This document shows, in pieces, positions 14,268 through 21,165 of a DNA stretch of 28,653 nt. How positions within the stretch are numbered: the first letter of the stretch is position 1; every line of letters starts with the position of its first letter. The stretch is from Desulfobulbaceae bacterium (GTDB taxonomy: Bacteria > Desulfobacterota > Desulfobulbia > Desulfobulbales > Desulfurivibrionaceae), in assembly GCA_003517965.1 (NCBI GenBank), contig DOZO01000006.1:1-28653 (forward strand), in the 5' to 3' direction. Both the position numbers and the translations under genes were made by a program. The notes under the pieces were generated by a model that did not search any database, was not told the origin of the DNA, and saw only the letters and a program-made list of their open reading frames with translations.

Positions 14268-14476
14268 GGTGTCTTGATGTTTTTCATCTCCAGCTTTTGT
14301 TCTCGTAAGGCTTGGCGAAGCTCTCGCAGCATTGCCCTGAATCCCCCCTTATCACCTCGCCTTGCACTGGCTTGTTTTCCGCTCTCTGTTCGAGGGCCGG
14401 TTGATTTTTCCCACGGTCGCCATTGTCTGATCATTTCCGCCTGCCGCTTCCTTCGTTCCAAAGTCCAGCCGTTCAT
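14264..14476 (-). CDS. Small mobile-element protein with PWEKSTGPRT motif
   Basis: A 70-aa basic protein, MNGWTLERRKRQAEMIRQW followed by RPWEKSTGPRTESGKQ and a helical Arg-rich tail. The WxxERRxRQAxxIRxWxPWExSTGPRTxxGK pattern belongs to a widespread small-protein family in prophages and integrative elements; function unknown. Its first 125 bp lie inside the end of the upstream gene in another frame. Its stop overlaps the start of the next gene. The start at 14476 was chosen because homologues begin with this M-x-GW-T motif. Confidence 0.78.
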   Translation of the reverse strand: MNGWTLERRKRQAEMIRQWRPWEKSTGPRTESGKQASARRGDKGGFRAMLRELRQALREQKLEMKNIKTP

Positions 14477-15035
14477 TTGGTGCGTTCTCCAATAGTTGGG
14501 TCTGCTCAATTTTATTTTCCCGTGCGCGTGGGGCTTCATTGCCATTGTTTACCTGTTGCGGGCCGTTGGCAAAATTGGCCTGGCGGGCGAAGACTACAGG
14601 CGGGTTCTTGATGGTAGCCAAGGTTTCCAACGTTGCTCGGCATTGGTTTTGAGCCCGCAAGGCAAGTTTCATAAAGACTTCTATGTTCGTTATTAAGGTT
14701 TGGCACATCCCACGTTCCACCAGCCGGACAAAAAGGCTTTGCAATGCCGTTGCCTGATTGGTAAGCATGGCCTCTGCTTGCGACATATTCCCGCCTTGAA
14801 CCGCTACAGCCTGCTCCCGCAAATATACCGCCAAACCTGGGACATCTACATCCTTGAAAAACGTCTGCTCCCCGTCTGCTGCTCTAATCACACGACACGC
14901 CGCTACATAAGGCTTACAAATTAATTCCGCAAAATTTAGCTGAGTTTTGGTTGCCGTCACCCCCTTTATGTTTTCGACTCTCTTTCTTGGCAGTTTTTCT
15001 TCTGTCTTCAGGTTTTTGCCTATTTTTGCACTCAT
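14352..15035 (-). CDS. Mobile-element protein with QxNxxNGPQQVNNG motif
   Basis: A 227-aa protein with a basic N-terminus. The middle is helical (AEAMLTNQATALQSLFVRLV and VFMKLALRAQNQCRATLETL). ARQANFANGPQQVNNGNEAP leads into the C-terminal tail NERLDFGTKEAAGGNDQTMA. From memory, this is a conserved family found next to the PWEKSTGPRT small protein in integrative elements; no function is known. GAGG lies eight bases before the ATG and overlaps the stop of the zinc-ribbon gene. It follows the primase operon without a gap. Confidence 0.8.
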   Translation of the reverse strand: MSAKIGKNLKTEEKLPRKRVENIKGVTATKTQLNFAELICKPYVAACRVIRAADGEQTFFKDVDVPGLAVYLREQAVAVQGGNMSQAEAMLTNQATALQSLFVRLVERGMCQTLITNIEVFMKLALRAQNQCRATLETLATIKNPPVVFARQANFANGPQQVNNGNEAPRARENKIEQTQLLENAPNERLDFGTKEAAGGNDQTMATVGKINRPSNRERKTSQCKAR

Positions 15036-15045
15036 CGTTTATACC

Positions 15046-15603
15046 TCAATGTATTGTCAAAAGAGCACAGCCAGAGCAGTAAGGCCCTTGCCATTCCCGG
15101 CAATGCTCCAGGCTTGTGGATGCCATTACGCCGGTTTGCTCGTAGGCTTGGCAGTTGACTTGCTTCCGGTGTAGCTTGGTGATCTTGACGAATGCCTTTA
15201 CAGCGGTGTTTCCCGCCACGATCCGCAAGGGCTTGGCTTCCTCCGGCAAGGTCTGACACTCGCAGCAGAAATACCCGCCACGATCTGATTCTGTGAACAG
15301 GTGCCCGGAACAGATAGGGCAGGGCTTCAGCCAGTCAACTTTTTCGGGGGTCTGATCTGCGCAACTCGCCTTTTCATTGTGCAACTTTTGGGGGTCTGTT
15401 TCGGGCAAAAAGTTGCACGTGTTTTCCCCCTTGGTTGCATTGTAGTTGCACATCTGGTTGCGCATGAAAACCGCTTCTGCTAAGGCTTTCAGGGTAGGTG
15501 GTTGCACAGGAGTTGCAGTGGTAGTTGCACATATTGGGTCGAAAGTTGCACAGTTGCAGTCCATAGGGAACGCAACTATGCAACTTTTTAAGGATGCGGT
15601 CAT
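15046..15603 (-). CDS. Zinc-ribbon protein next to the primase
   Basis: A 185-aa protein. The N-terminal half is a Cys/Asn/Thr-rich stretch with repeated CN and AT dipeptides (CNCATF, ICATTTATP, MCNYNATKG, TCNFL) encoded by recurring TGCAAC hexamers. The second half has a zinc-ribbon-like cluster, CPICSGHLF...GGYFCCECQ, and a Cys-rich end. Its ATG overlaps the primase stop (ATGA). A single-stranded-DNA or primer-handling role beside the primase is possible but unproven. Confidence 0.72.
   Translation of the reverse strand: MTASLKSCIVAFPMDCNCATFDPICATTTATPVQPPTLKALAEAVFMRNQMCNYNATKGENTCNFLPETDPQKLHNEKASCADQTPEKVDWLKPCPICSGHLFTESDRGGYFCCECQTLPEEAKPLRIVAGNTAVKAFVKITKLHRKQVNCQAYEQTGVMASTSLEHCREWQGPYCSGCALLTIH
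15380..15584. repeat. Ten GTTGCA/TGCAAC hexamers with partial 11-bp phasing
   Basis: GTTGCA starts on the plus strand at 15412, 15434, 15445, 15501, 15512, 15524, 15545 and 15553. TGCAAC starts at 15380 and 15579. Several spacings are 11, 12, 21, 22 or 56 bp, near multiples of the helical turn. All lie inside the zinc-ribbon gene, just downstream of the primase gene. Iteron-like DNA or mere codon repetition are both possible. Confidence 0.5.
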
Positions 15604-17492
15604 GCTCCCCCTCCTTTCTTGGTCTCAATCAACCCGGCGGCCTTGGCTTTTTTCGCGTGGCGTGAGACGCTCGACTTGTTGATATTCAGCTCTGTGGCAA
15701 CATCGCCTTGCGTCATGCCCTCATTGAGCAACGCAACCACTCTGTCAAAGGTGCTATTCTCAACTGTCCGGGTACGCCAGGTCATGCGCCCGTGGTCATC
15801 GGTGGTCAAGGTTGCCTCGATTGACTTTACATCCTCGCCATGAATACCCCTGGCCTTCTCGAAGTGAATCTCGAAAACCGCCCCCTGATCCGGCTCGTAG
15901 TCCACTGGTCGGCGGAGAGCAATCGAAGTATCAAGAACATCTTCCCGGCGACTGGTACCCCTCTGCGCGCCACCCTTGCCGGAATGGTGAACAAATAGCA
16001 CGGAACGTCCAGCGGCACGTTGCTTAAGAGCCCAGCCTTGAGTTGGCCCCCACCCGTCGCCGTCATTCTCTTTCGCCCCAGAAAGGGTGCTGATATTGTC
16101 CACCACTATCAATTTGATTTCATCGCTCAGAATACTTTCAATAGCGGCCTGCCCTTCCTCTGTGTCGATGCGGGGCATACCTTCAGGCTGCAAGTCAGGG
16201 GTCAGCAGGATAAACGGCGCGGCGGGCTCCTTGTCGTTGCTGATGATGATTGCGATTAACCGCTCCTGCATAACCGGGCCTGGCATTTCTCCATCAATGT
16301 AGAGGACGCCAACCGGCTTCGGTGCCTGCCAGCCAAGAAAGCTGCCGCCGGAAGCCACGGCATAGGCCACCCCAAGGGCGAAATGGGTTTTGCCGATGCC
16401 CCGGTAGGCATAGACCATTGCCAGCCCTTGAGACGGGAGCCAGGGGGAAAGGAGGTTTGCCCGTGGCGGAAATTCACGGGCCAGGAACGCGGCAATATCT
16501 ACGGCAACCACCTTATTGTGTGACTTGACGGGCTCCACTGTAGTGGGCTCCGCCCCTACCTGCTCCACGGGCCGCTTGTGTCCCTTGATCCATCCTGCAA
16601 CCTGTTCCGGTGTCCAGCCCTCGGCCTCTGCGTCTGCCAAGTCCCAGCCCTCGGCTTTGCCTGGTGGTGGCTCTATCAAGGAAACCTCAACCGCTCCAGC
16701 TTCCAGGGCAGCACGGGCCACGGCTTCCCCAGCCTTGCGCCCTGGTTCATCGTGGTCCGGCCAGATTGCCACCCGCCGCCCTTGCAGAGCTAAAAAATCA
16801 GCCATGGCCACAGCATTACAACCACCCGGCCAGGTGATAGCCACAACGGCGGGTAGAAGCCTTTGCGCTGCATCGGCGGACTTCTCGCCCTCCACCACAA
16901 GCACGGGGGCTTTTGGCCGTTGTGCTAACCGATCCAACCCAAACAGCGTGCGGGGTGCTGGAAATGCCTTCCACTTCCACGCGGTTTCCCCAGTAGCGGT
17001 GTCCATGCCGTAGGTGTAGGGGAGAACCTGTTTTTTCTCTCCAACATGATCAAACCGGCAAGCATATCCCAACAGTTCACCCGCTGGGCCTCTATATTCC
17101 CACTTGGCCGATGGTCTGCCGTGCTTATCGTGGTTGATTGATTTTGGCGGGGTGTCGGCGGGTATGCTTTTCCAGGTGTCCAGTGTGCGCTTGGGTTTCG
17201 GTCTGGTGGTTGTCTTGGTGGTGTCACCCACTCCCAACCATCGCGCTGCCTCAACCTGAGAAACATCACGAACCGCAGCCACAAATGAAACCGGATCGCC
17301 ACCTTTGTCTCTGGTTGCGAAATCAGCCCATACACCGGTATCAATGTTGATGGAAAGGGATTGCCCCGCGTTCCCGCTCAAATCGCCGCAACGAAATTCC
17401 CGGCCATGAAAGCGGCCTTCTGGTACCAGTTCCGTTAATAAGTTGGGTAGGCGGTCAAGTGCGGCCTGGTTGACCGCATCAAAGTTAATCAT
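15600..17492 (-). CDS. TOPRIM primase fused to RecA-like helicase and C-terminal HTH
   Basis: A 630-aa replication protein. The TOPRIM-type segment has VLVVEGEKSADAAQ (E201) and WPDHDEPGR (D246, D248). An AAA_25/RepA-like ATPase follows, with Walker A AYRGIGKTH (362-370), an LYIDGEMPG strand, Walker B LIVVDNIST (461-469) and FVHHSGKGG. The C-terminus is a helix-turn-helix (TQGDVATELNINKSSVSRHA). It should prime and unwind DNA for replication of the element. The N-terminal region (GVWADFATRDKGGDPVSFV) matches the zinc-free CHC2-like leader of such proteins. The start at 17492 follows the 77-aa gene with an 8-bp overlap. Confidence 0.92.
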   Translation of the reverse strand: MINFDAVNQAALDRLPNLLTELVPEGRFHGREFRCGDLSGNAGQSLSINIDTGVWADFATRDKGGDPVSFVAAVRDVSQVEAARWLGVGDTTKTTTRPKPKRTLDTWKSIPADTPPKSINHDKHGRPSAKWEYRGPAGELLGYACRFDHVGEKKQVLPYTYGMDTATGETAWKWKAFPAPRTLFGLDRLAQRPKAPVLVVEGEKSADAAQRLLPAVVAITWPGGCNAVAMADFLALQGRRVAIWPDHDEPGRKAGEAVARAALEAGAVEVSLIEPPPGKAEGWDLADAEAEGWTPEQVAGWIKGHKRPVEQVGAEPTTVEPVKSHNKVVAVDIAAFLAREFPPRANLLSPWLPSQGLAMVYAYRGIGKTHFALGVAYAVASGGSFLGWQAPKPVGVLYIDGEMPGPVMQERLIAIIISNDKEPAAPFILLTPDLQPEGMPRIDTEEGQAAIESILSDEIKLIVVDNISTLSGAKENDGDGWGPTQGWALKQRAAGRSVLFVHHSGKGGAQRGTSRREDVLDTSIALRRPVDYEPDQGAVFEIHFEKARGIHGEDVKSIEATLTTDDHGRMTWRTRTVENSTFDRVVALLNEGMTQGDVATELNINKSSVSRHAKKAKAAGLIETKKGGGA

Positions 17493-17718
17493 GAGCCAAC
17501 CCCATCTTACCGATGATCCAAGTCGCCCAACTAACCGGGAGAAGCTCCCGGCAAGCCAAGGAGACAACAAACTGCTTTATCTGTTGACGGGATATTGCCG
17601 CAACCCAAATCATTGAAGGGGTTTTGTCCAAAGTGGTCTGCTTGGTGGGGGACGACGTATAGCCCGCCAAACTGAGGAATACGGGACGACCACAGGGAGG
17701 ATGCGGGGAGGTTTCCAT
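17485..17718 (-). CDS. Small protein between AlpA-like regulator and primase
   Basis: A 77-aa protein. GGAGG stands seven bases before the ATG at 17718. The start overlaps the stop of the AlpA-like gene (TAATG) and its end overlaps the primase start by eight bases. The C-terminal half, FVVSLACRELLPVSWATWII, looks like a short helical domain. No function recognised. The tight coupling on both sides is the main evidence that it is a gene. Confidence 0.65.
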   Translation of the reverse strand: METSPHPPCGRPVFLSLAGYTSSPTKQTTLDKTPSMIWVAAISRQQIKQFVVSLACRELLPVSWATWIIGKMGLAHD

Positions 17719-18035
17719 TATCGGTCCTCCGAAATAGGTTCCATTCGGCCTTCAAGCCAAGCAATGAGGTCGATCACCCTGTACGCCACGAGCCTGCCTA
17801 CTTTGACTCGTGATGGCCCGAGGCCAAGACTATCCAGATTGGCAAGATACTTTTCCGACATAAGCCCGCCGGTGAAATCCGAAACCAATCGGCGGGCAAC
17901 GAGAGAGGATGGCCATTTTTCGGCAAGATGGGCCAAGCCGGAAGACTTTTGCTTATTCGCTACTGCTTCCCATTTTTTCAGGCAACTACCTTGTGCCTTA
18001 CCCTCTAATGCCATGTTTTTGCGCGACTTTTTCAT
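17718..18035 (-). CDS. AlpA/excisionase-like HTH protein, first gene of the primase operon
   Basis: A 105-aa basic protein starting MKKSRKNMALEG, with AAGGAG upstream. The C-terminal half, GLMSEKYLANLDSLGLGPSR, then VKVGRLVAYRVIDLIAWLEG, matches the winged HTH of AlpA/excisionase-type proteins (an x-x-YLA...GxGP...GR.V.Y...D...WL pattern). Such proteins activate or bend DNA for excision and operon control in integrative elements. The leader upstream carries a terminator and a competing hairpin, so expression may be controlled by attenuation. Confidence 0.85.
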   Translation of the reverse strand: MKKSRKNMALEGKAQGSCLKKWEAVANKQKSSGLAHLAEKWPSSLVARRLVSDFTGGLMSEKYLANLDSLGLGPSRVKVGRLVAYRVIDLIAWLEGRMEPISEDR

Positions 18036-18051
18036 TTTTTTGCTCCTTTTG

Positions 18052-18100
18052 GTTTGGGCAAAAAAAAAGACCCAAACACCGTTTTTATGGTGAATGGGCC
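18052..18100 (-). promoter_or_regulatory. Attenuator-like leader with two mutually exclusive hairpins
   Basis: In the transcript (minus strand) GGCCCATTCACC pairs with GGTGTTTGGGTC (18100-18069; 10 of 12 positions, one G-U, two mismatches, 8-nt loop). Nine U residues (18068-18060) follow immediately: an intrinsic terminator. The segment GTTTGGG of its 3' arm can instead pair perfectly with CCCAAAC at 18058-18052, with the U-run in the loop. The ribosome site of the AlpA-like gene follows at once. Confidence 0.6.
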
Positions 18101-18295
18101 TCAAAGTATCCTTGCGGACTTCTTGGTAACCGCTTACTGCCTATGTATTGGAAGCCCGCTGATAAAGACCAGCAAACTTGTATCTATGACTAATTTATCC
18201 TAAAGGAAAAAGCAAATAAAATTTTATTCGACATTCGGCTTTACCTTGCGGATCTACAATTCCCAGCTGAATCTAAATCTTTGATGGCCACCAGC
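18101..18295. other. Leader region with a 14-bp palindrome
   Basis: The gap holds a perfect 14-bp AT-rich palindrome, AATAAAATTTTATT, at 18215-18228, about 115 bp upstream of the terminator-like hairpin. It is a candidate operator for the AlpA operon. No gene or clear promoter is seen. Confidence 0.3.
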
Positions 18296-18535
18296 TCACA
18301 GAAACACCTTGTACTCGGCCTTCAATGCCCTGGCCATCCGCTTGACCCTGGCTACGCCAATGGGTATCTTGCCGCGCTCCATCAAAAAGATATGCGATTA
18401 AGGGATTTCGGCAATGGCAGCCAGTTCCGTTTGGGTCAGATCTTCCCGGTACCGGGATCCCCGTAGACAGATCGCAGGGTATTCTTCTTCTGCGTACTCA
18501 GGAAAAATTTCATGCCAGGGTATGGTCTGGCTCAT
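18296..18535 (-). pseudogene. Second XRE antitoxin copy with a nonsense codon
   Basis: The frame starts MSQTIPWHEIFPEYAEEEYP at 18535 and aligns with the antitoxin just upstream: YREDLTQTELAAIAEIP, then a TAA (18400-18398), then SHIFLMERGKIPIGVARVKR and ending YKVFL. In the intact paralogue the position of the TAA is Gln (IPQRHISEMENGKR), so a single CAA-to-TAA change explains it. Its start overlaps the intact antitoxin's stop (ATGA), pointing to a once-translated tandem pair. Confidence 0.7.
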
Positions 18536-18885
18536 AAAAAATTCCGGTAATCCGCATGCAATGTCTTGGCCAGTACCTTGGCCCGCTCCTTGCCGATAAC
18601 CCGCTTGCCGTTCTCCATTTCGGATATGTGCCGTTGCGGAATGTCGGTAAGCGCGGCAAGCTGCCGCTGGGTGAGGTTTTCCCGGTGGCGGTAAGCGCGG
18701 ATTGCGGTCTGCTGCTCCTTTCCCTGATACTCCGGAAACACCTCGGCGACGGAATAGGTACGCTCGTCACCGGCCTCGATAGTCTCGGCATATTCCTTGA
18801 TCCGTGGCGCATTGTTCCGATGAACCCGCAGGCGCAGAGTTATCATCTCTTCTTCAATACGGGGCTTTTTCGTGGCTGCCTGCAT
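18532..18885 (-). CDS. XRE antitoxin of integrase-proximal toxin-antitoxin pair
   Basis: A 117-aa protein. The N-terminal part (EEEMITLRLRVHRNNAPRI, then AGDERTYSVAEVFPEYQG) would bind the toxin. The C-terminal HTH is YRHRENLTQRQLAALTDIPQ followed by RHISEMENGKRVIGKE. The ATG at 18885 with AGAGG upstream overlaps the toxin's 3' end by 32 bp. It should neutralise the RelE-like toxin and autoregulate. A nonsense-mutated paralogue follows directly. Confidence 0.88.
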   Translation of the reverse strand: MQAATKKPRIEEEMITLRLRVHRNNAPRIKEYAETIEAGDERTYSVAEVFPEYQGKEQQTAIRAYRHRENLTQRQLAALTDIPQRHISEMENGKRVIGKERAKVLAKTLHADYRNFL

Positions 18886-19132
18886 AAATAACCTCTATCA
18901 AGCGAATCTGTCCTTTGTTTTCCCGCCAAACCACCACATAGGTGGGATGGCCCTTTTTTAGATGGCAATGGTGGTTGCCGTCTGACAGCCTGGAGTAATT
19001 TGGCCAGTCTCCCCGTACTGGTCCGGTGGCCTCAATATCCCGCACCAGCTGAAAGAGGGCTTCCCGCACTCTGGCGGGCAGCTTTTCTTTCTGCTTTCGC
19101 ACTCGGCCTGTAAACTTAACGGCCCATTTCAT
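18854..19132 (-). CDS. RelE/ParE-superfamily toxin
   Basis: A 92-aa basic protein, MKWAVKFTGRVRKQKEKLP, then LVRDIEATGPVRGDWPNYSR, then the central GNHHCHLKKGHPTYVVVWRE and KGQIRLIEVIYAGSHEKAPY. This is the compact RelE-like fold pattern (basic helices, K-x-G-x-x-Y-V-V-V-W, C-terminal YxGxHExAPY). The toxin gene comes first, as in higBA-type modules. Likely an mRNA interferase. Its position next to the integrase fits an island-maintenance role. Confidence 0.88.
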   Translation of the reverse strand: MKWAVKFTGRVRKQKEKLPARVREALFQLVRDIEATGPVRGDWPNYSRLSDGNHHCHLKKGHPTYVVVWRENKGQIRLIEVIYAGSHEKAPY

Positions 19133-19180
19133 AATATACCCATCATTAGTATCAAGCAAGCATTACTTGTCTGGCCGGGT

Positions 19181-20377
19181 TCATCCTGCCGCCTCCATCC
19201 GTTGCACTGCCGTCTTCAATGAGTTTTCACCAAGGTGAGCATAGCGCATCGTAAGCTTTATATCAGAGTGTCCCAGCAATTTCATAACATAGTAAATATC
19301 GGTGCCGCTTTCCACCAGCCAGGAAGCGAAAGTGTGACGCAGTGTGTGGAATGTGACGCGCTGTCGCTTCTCAGTAATGCCCTCGTTCAGCCCTATCTTG
19401 TCAACGGCCCGGTTGAAGGTGTCAGACGCTTGTTTGATCTTTGCGCCGTTGCGGTCAGGGAATACCAGCCCAGCCGGTGCGCTCTTTGTTCTGGCTTGCA
19501 GCATGGCCTTGACGGCCTCTGTCATAAACGCAGGCCTGCCCTTGGGGTTTTTGGTGTCGCGTAAAGTTATGATCCCGGTGGAAATGCAAACGTCTGCCCA
19601 AGTTAGGGAAAACACTTCGTCCGCTCTCATCCCGGTATGAATTGAGAGCAGGGCCATGTCGTGAACATTCTGGCTCATTACAGCCAACTGGGCCAGCAGG
19701 GTAGTGGCCTCTTCCCGTGAGAGGTAGCGTGTTCGCTTGTTGTCGAACTTTGGCCTATTCACCTTCCCCGCTGGGCCTGCCTGGTTTTTCCCCGTATAAA
19801 GATCGTTGGTAAGGGCATAGTTGAACACTTGACGAACCACGGCCAAGGCATAGACGATGGAGCTGCCAGCACGTCCAGCCGTGGCCATAGCTTTCTTAAT
19901 CTTCTCAAGATCAATGGGGGCAATGTCGCCCAAAGGCTTGTTACCGATTACCGGGCCGATCCAGATACGGAAAAGGCTTTCTTCACTTTTCCATGACCTG
20001 GGATTTCTTCTGTTGGCTTGTGTGTGGAGAAGGTATTTGGTGTGGAAGATGTCAGAGAAGGTCAGTGTCTCAATAGCGGTCTGCTTGTCCTGCTCTTCCT
20101 GCTCCTGGCGTTCAGCAGCGGCTATCCCCCTTTTTTCTTTCAGGGTTCGGGGTCCGGTGCCTTGGCGGCGGTTCTCTTGCAGTTCGGCCAAGATTGCCGA
20201 CGCTCTCTTTTCAGTCATGCCCTGGCTTGCCCAGCCCACGGCCTCTTCTGCCATCTTTCCATCCAGCTTGTAAAAAATGGTGTAGTAGCGGTCTGGCTTA
20301 TTTCCAACGCCATGACGGCGGGTGTCGTGCTCCCTGTATCTTATCCCGGGATGTTTTGACTTGATCCACCTTGCCAT
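19181..20377 (-). CDS. Tyrosine integrase of the island
   Basis: A 398-aa protein. An N-terminal arm-binding-like region (YYTIFYKLDGKMAEEAVGWA) and a core-binding SAM-like domain precede the catalytic domain. That domain has HTGMRADEV, HTLRHTFASW (H344, R347), LLGHSDIKL (H370) and the nucleophile Y379 in MRYAHL. It would integrate and excise the element at the tRNA-Thr 3' end lying 170 bp upstream. The start at 20377 has GGGAGG upstream. Full length and with all catalytic residues, so probably active. Confidence 0.95.
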   Translation of the reverse strand: MARWIKSKHPGIRYREHDTRRHGVGNKPDRYYTIFYKLDGKMAEEAVGWASQGMTEKRASAILAELQENRRQGTGPRTLKEKRGIAAAERQEQEEQDKQTAIETLTFSDIFHTKYLLHTQANRRNPRSWKSEESLFRIWIGPVIGNKPLGDIAPIDLEKIKKAMATAGRAGSSIVYALAVVRQVFNYALTNDLYTGKNQAGPAGKVNRPKFDNKRTRYLSREEATTLLAQLAVMSQNVHDMALLSIHTGMRADEVFSLTWADVCISTGIITLRDTKNPKGRPAFMTEAVKAMLQARTKSAPAGLVFPDRNGAKIKQASDTFNRAVDKIGLNEGITEKRQRVTFHTLRHTFASWLVESGTDIYYVMKLLGHSDIKLTMRYAHLGENSLKTAVQRMEAAG

Positions 20378-20423
20378 GCTGTTTCCCTCCTGGCTCTCTT
20401 GTATATCAAGCCCTCGCAAAAGT

Positions 20424-20443
20424 TGTCCAACTCCTGTCCAACT
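20424..20443. repeat. Two TGTCCAACT direct repeats upstream of the integrase
   Basis: TGTCCAACT occurs twice, at 20424-20432 and 20435-20443, with a period of 11 bp. The pair lies between the integrase start and the tRNA fragment, where arm-type sites of tyrosine integrases are usually found. A binding role is inferred from position. Confidence 0.45.
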
Positions 20444-20546
20444 TTTTAGGGGATTTTGTGGGCAGTCTTAGGAAACAGAATAAGAAATAAACCCTTTGGT
20501 GTCAAGCAATTATGTGATTATGGGAAAAATCGGGAAAGTGTAAAGA

Positions 20547-20596
20547 ACTGATTCGTAATCAGTAGGTCTGGAGTTCGACTCTCCCCGTTGGCTCCA
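20547..20596 (+). tRNA. 3' fragment of tRNA-Thr(CGT), island attachment site
   Basis: ACTGA-TTCGTAA-TCAGT forms an anticodon arm with anticodon CGT (Thr). AGGTC, a T-arm with TTCGACT loop, CGTTGGC, T and CCA follow. No matching acceptor 5' strand (GCCAACG) or D-arm lies upstream. The gene is therefore incomplete: only its 3' part from the anticodon arm remains. The first T-stem pair is mismatched. This is the typical copy left where an integrase uses a tRNA gene as target. The intact gene should lie at the island's other end. Confidence 0.75.
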
Positions 20597-20605
20597 GTAA
20601 TAGCA

Positions 20606-20639
20606 AGGGTTTCCGGGTTTTCCTGGAAGCCCTTTTTTT
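20606..20639 (+). terminator. Intrinsic terminator of the original tRNA-Thr
   Basis: AGGGTTTCC pairs with GGAAGCCCT (one G-U) around a 10-nt loop and is followed by T7. It starts ten bases after the CCA end, as expected for a tRNA gene, and marks the right side as the original chromosomal flank. Confidence 0.75.
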
Positions 20640-20695
20640 GCGTCAAGTGTCCACACGAAGTCCATTGATCCAATACCTCGGGGTGGTAATGCCGC

Positions 20696-20756
20696 CACAG
20701 AAACACCTTGTACTTTAGCCTTACACGCCCTGTCCAGCAGTTTGCTCATGGTCACG
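20696..20756 (-). pseudogene. Short antitoxin-like fragment sharing 19 bp with the antitoxin pseudogene
   Basis: The minus strand reads MSKLLDRACKAKV, and in the next frame YKVFLWR. This matches the end of the XRE pseudogene (ARVKRMARALKAEYKVFL). At DNA level 19 bases, CACAGAAACACCTTGTACT, are identical at 20696-20714 and 18297-18315. It is probably a leftover of a related antitoxin outside the island. Confidence 0.4.
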
Positions 20757-20943
20757 CTGCCGGCCCCCAGAAACAAAATCCCATAGTGTCAACAGAATGC
20801 TTTTTCGTAGGTTACAACATATGTTATCTGGCTGCAGATTTTTTTAAATATTTCTCAGGTGGGACACTATATGTCCTACCTGAGAGGTTACAGTGATAGC
20901 CAGAAGAGAACAGGCGGATTTTTTCAACCAGGAGGATATGATT
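20757..20943 (+). promoter_or_regulatory. Leader with strong 14-bp hairpin
   Basis: TCTCAGGTGGGACA (20853-20866) pairs with TGTCCTACCTGAGA (20872-20885), 14 pairs with one G-U and a five-base loop. No T-run follows, so it is not a simple terminator. A perfect ACATATGT palindrome lies just upstream near 20819. A ribosome site GGAGG at 20931 follows. It may regulate the small gene and the thi cluster downstream. Confidence 0.4.
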
Positions 20944-21165
20944 ATGGGTTGTCTGGAAAACAGTAGGGAAGCAGGGCGTTTAGGACGGGGCGCTGGGGAC
21001 AGGGCGCATAACTTGAAAGGTCATGGCAGGAGAGGGAGGAAGATGGATGTCGTGTCGGGAACGGATCATCGGCTGCTGGTATGGCCCGCGTATGAGGATT
21101 ATTTACAGATCCCGACATACCTGCGTTGGGGGATCAGTCTGCCCGCGGAAAATGAATATGAGTAA
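20944..21165 (+). CDS. Small protein upstream of thiS
   Basis: A 73-aa product starting MGCLENSREAGRLGRGAG, with GGAGG eight bases before the ATG. The first half is Gly/Arg-rich, the second acidic and aromatic (VWPAYEDYLQIPTYLRWGIS). I recognise no family. It ends 134 bp before thiS and is on the same strand. It could be a leader peptide, a small partner of the cluster or a chance frame. Confidence 0.4.
   Translation: MGCLENSREAGRLGRGAGDRAHNLKGHGRRGRKMDVVSGTDHRLLVWPAYEDYLQIPTYLRWGISLPAENEYE

Noticed and set aside
20547..20596. Complete tRNA-Thr gene
   Set aside because: No D-arm and no acceptor 5' strand matching CGTTGGC are found upstream; only the 3' part is present.
20510..20776. Minus-strand frame containing GESNSRPTDYES or GESRTPDLL-type peptides
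   Set aside because: These are the well-known antisense translations of tRNA sequence; the DNA is the tRNA-Thr fragment and its terminator.
20880..20900. TPP riboswitch suggested by CTGAGAGG upstream of thiS
   Set aside because: The other conserved segments are missing and the hexamer is one arm of a simple 14-bp hairpin.
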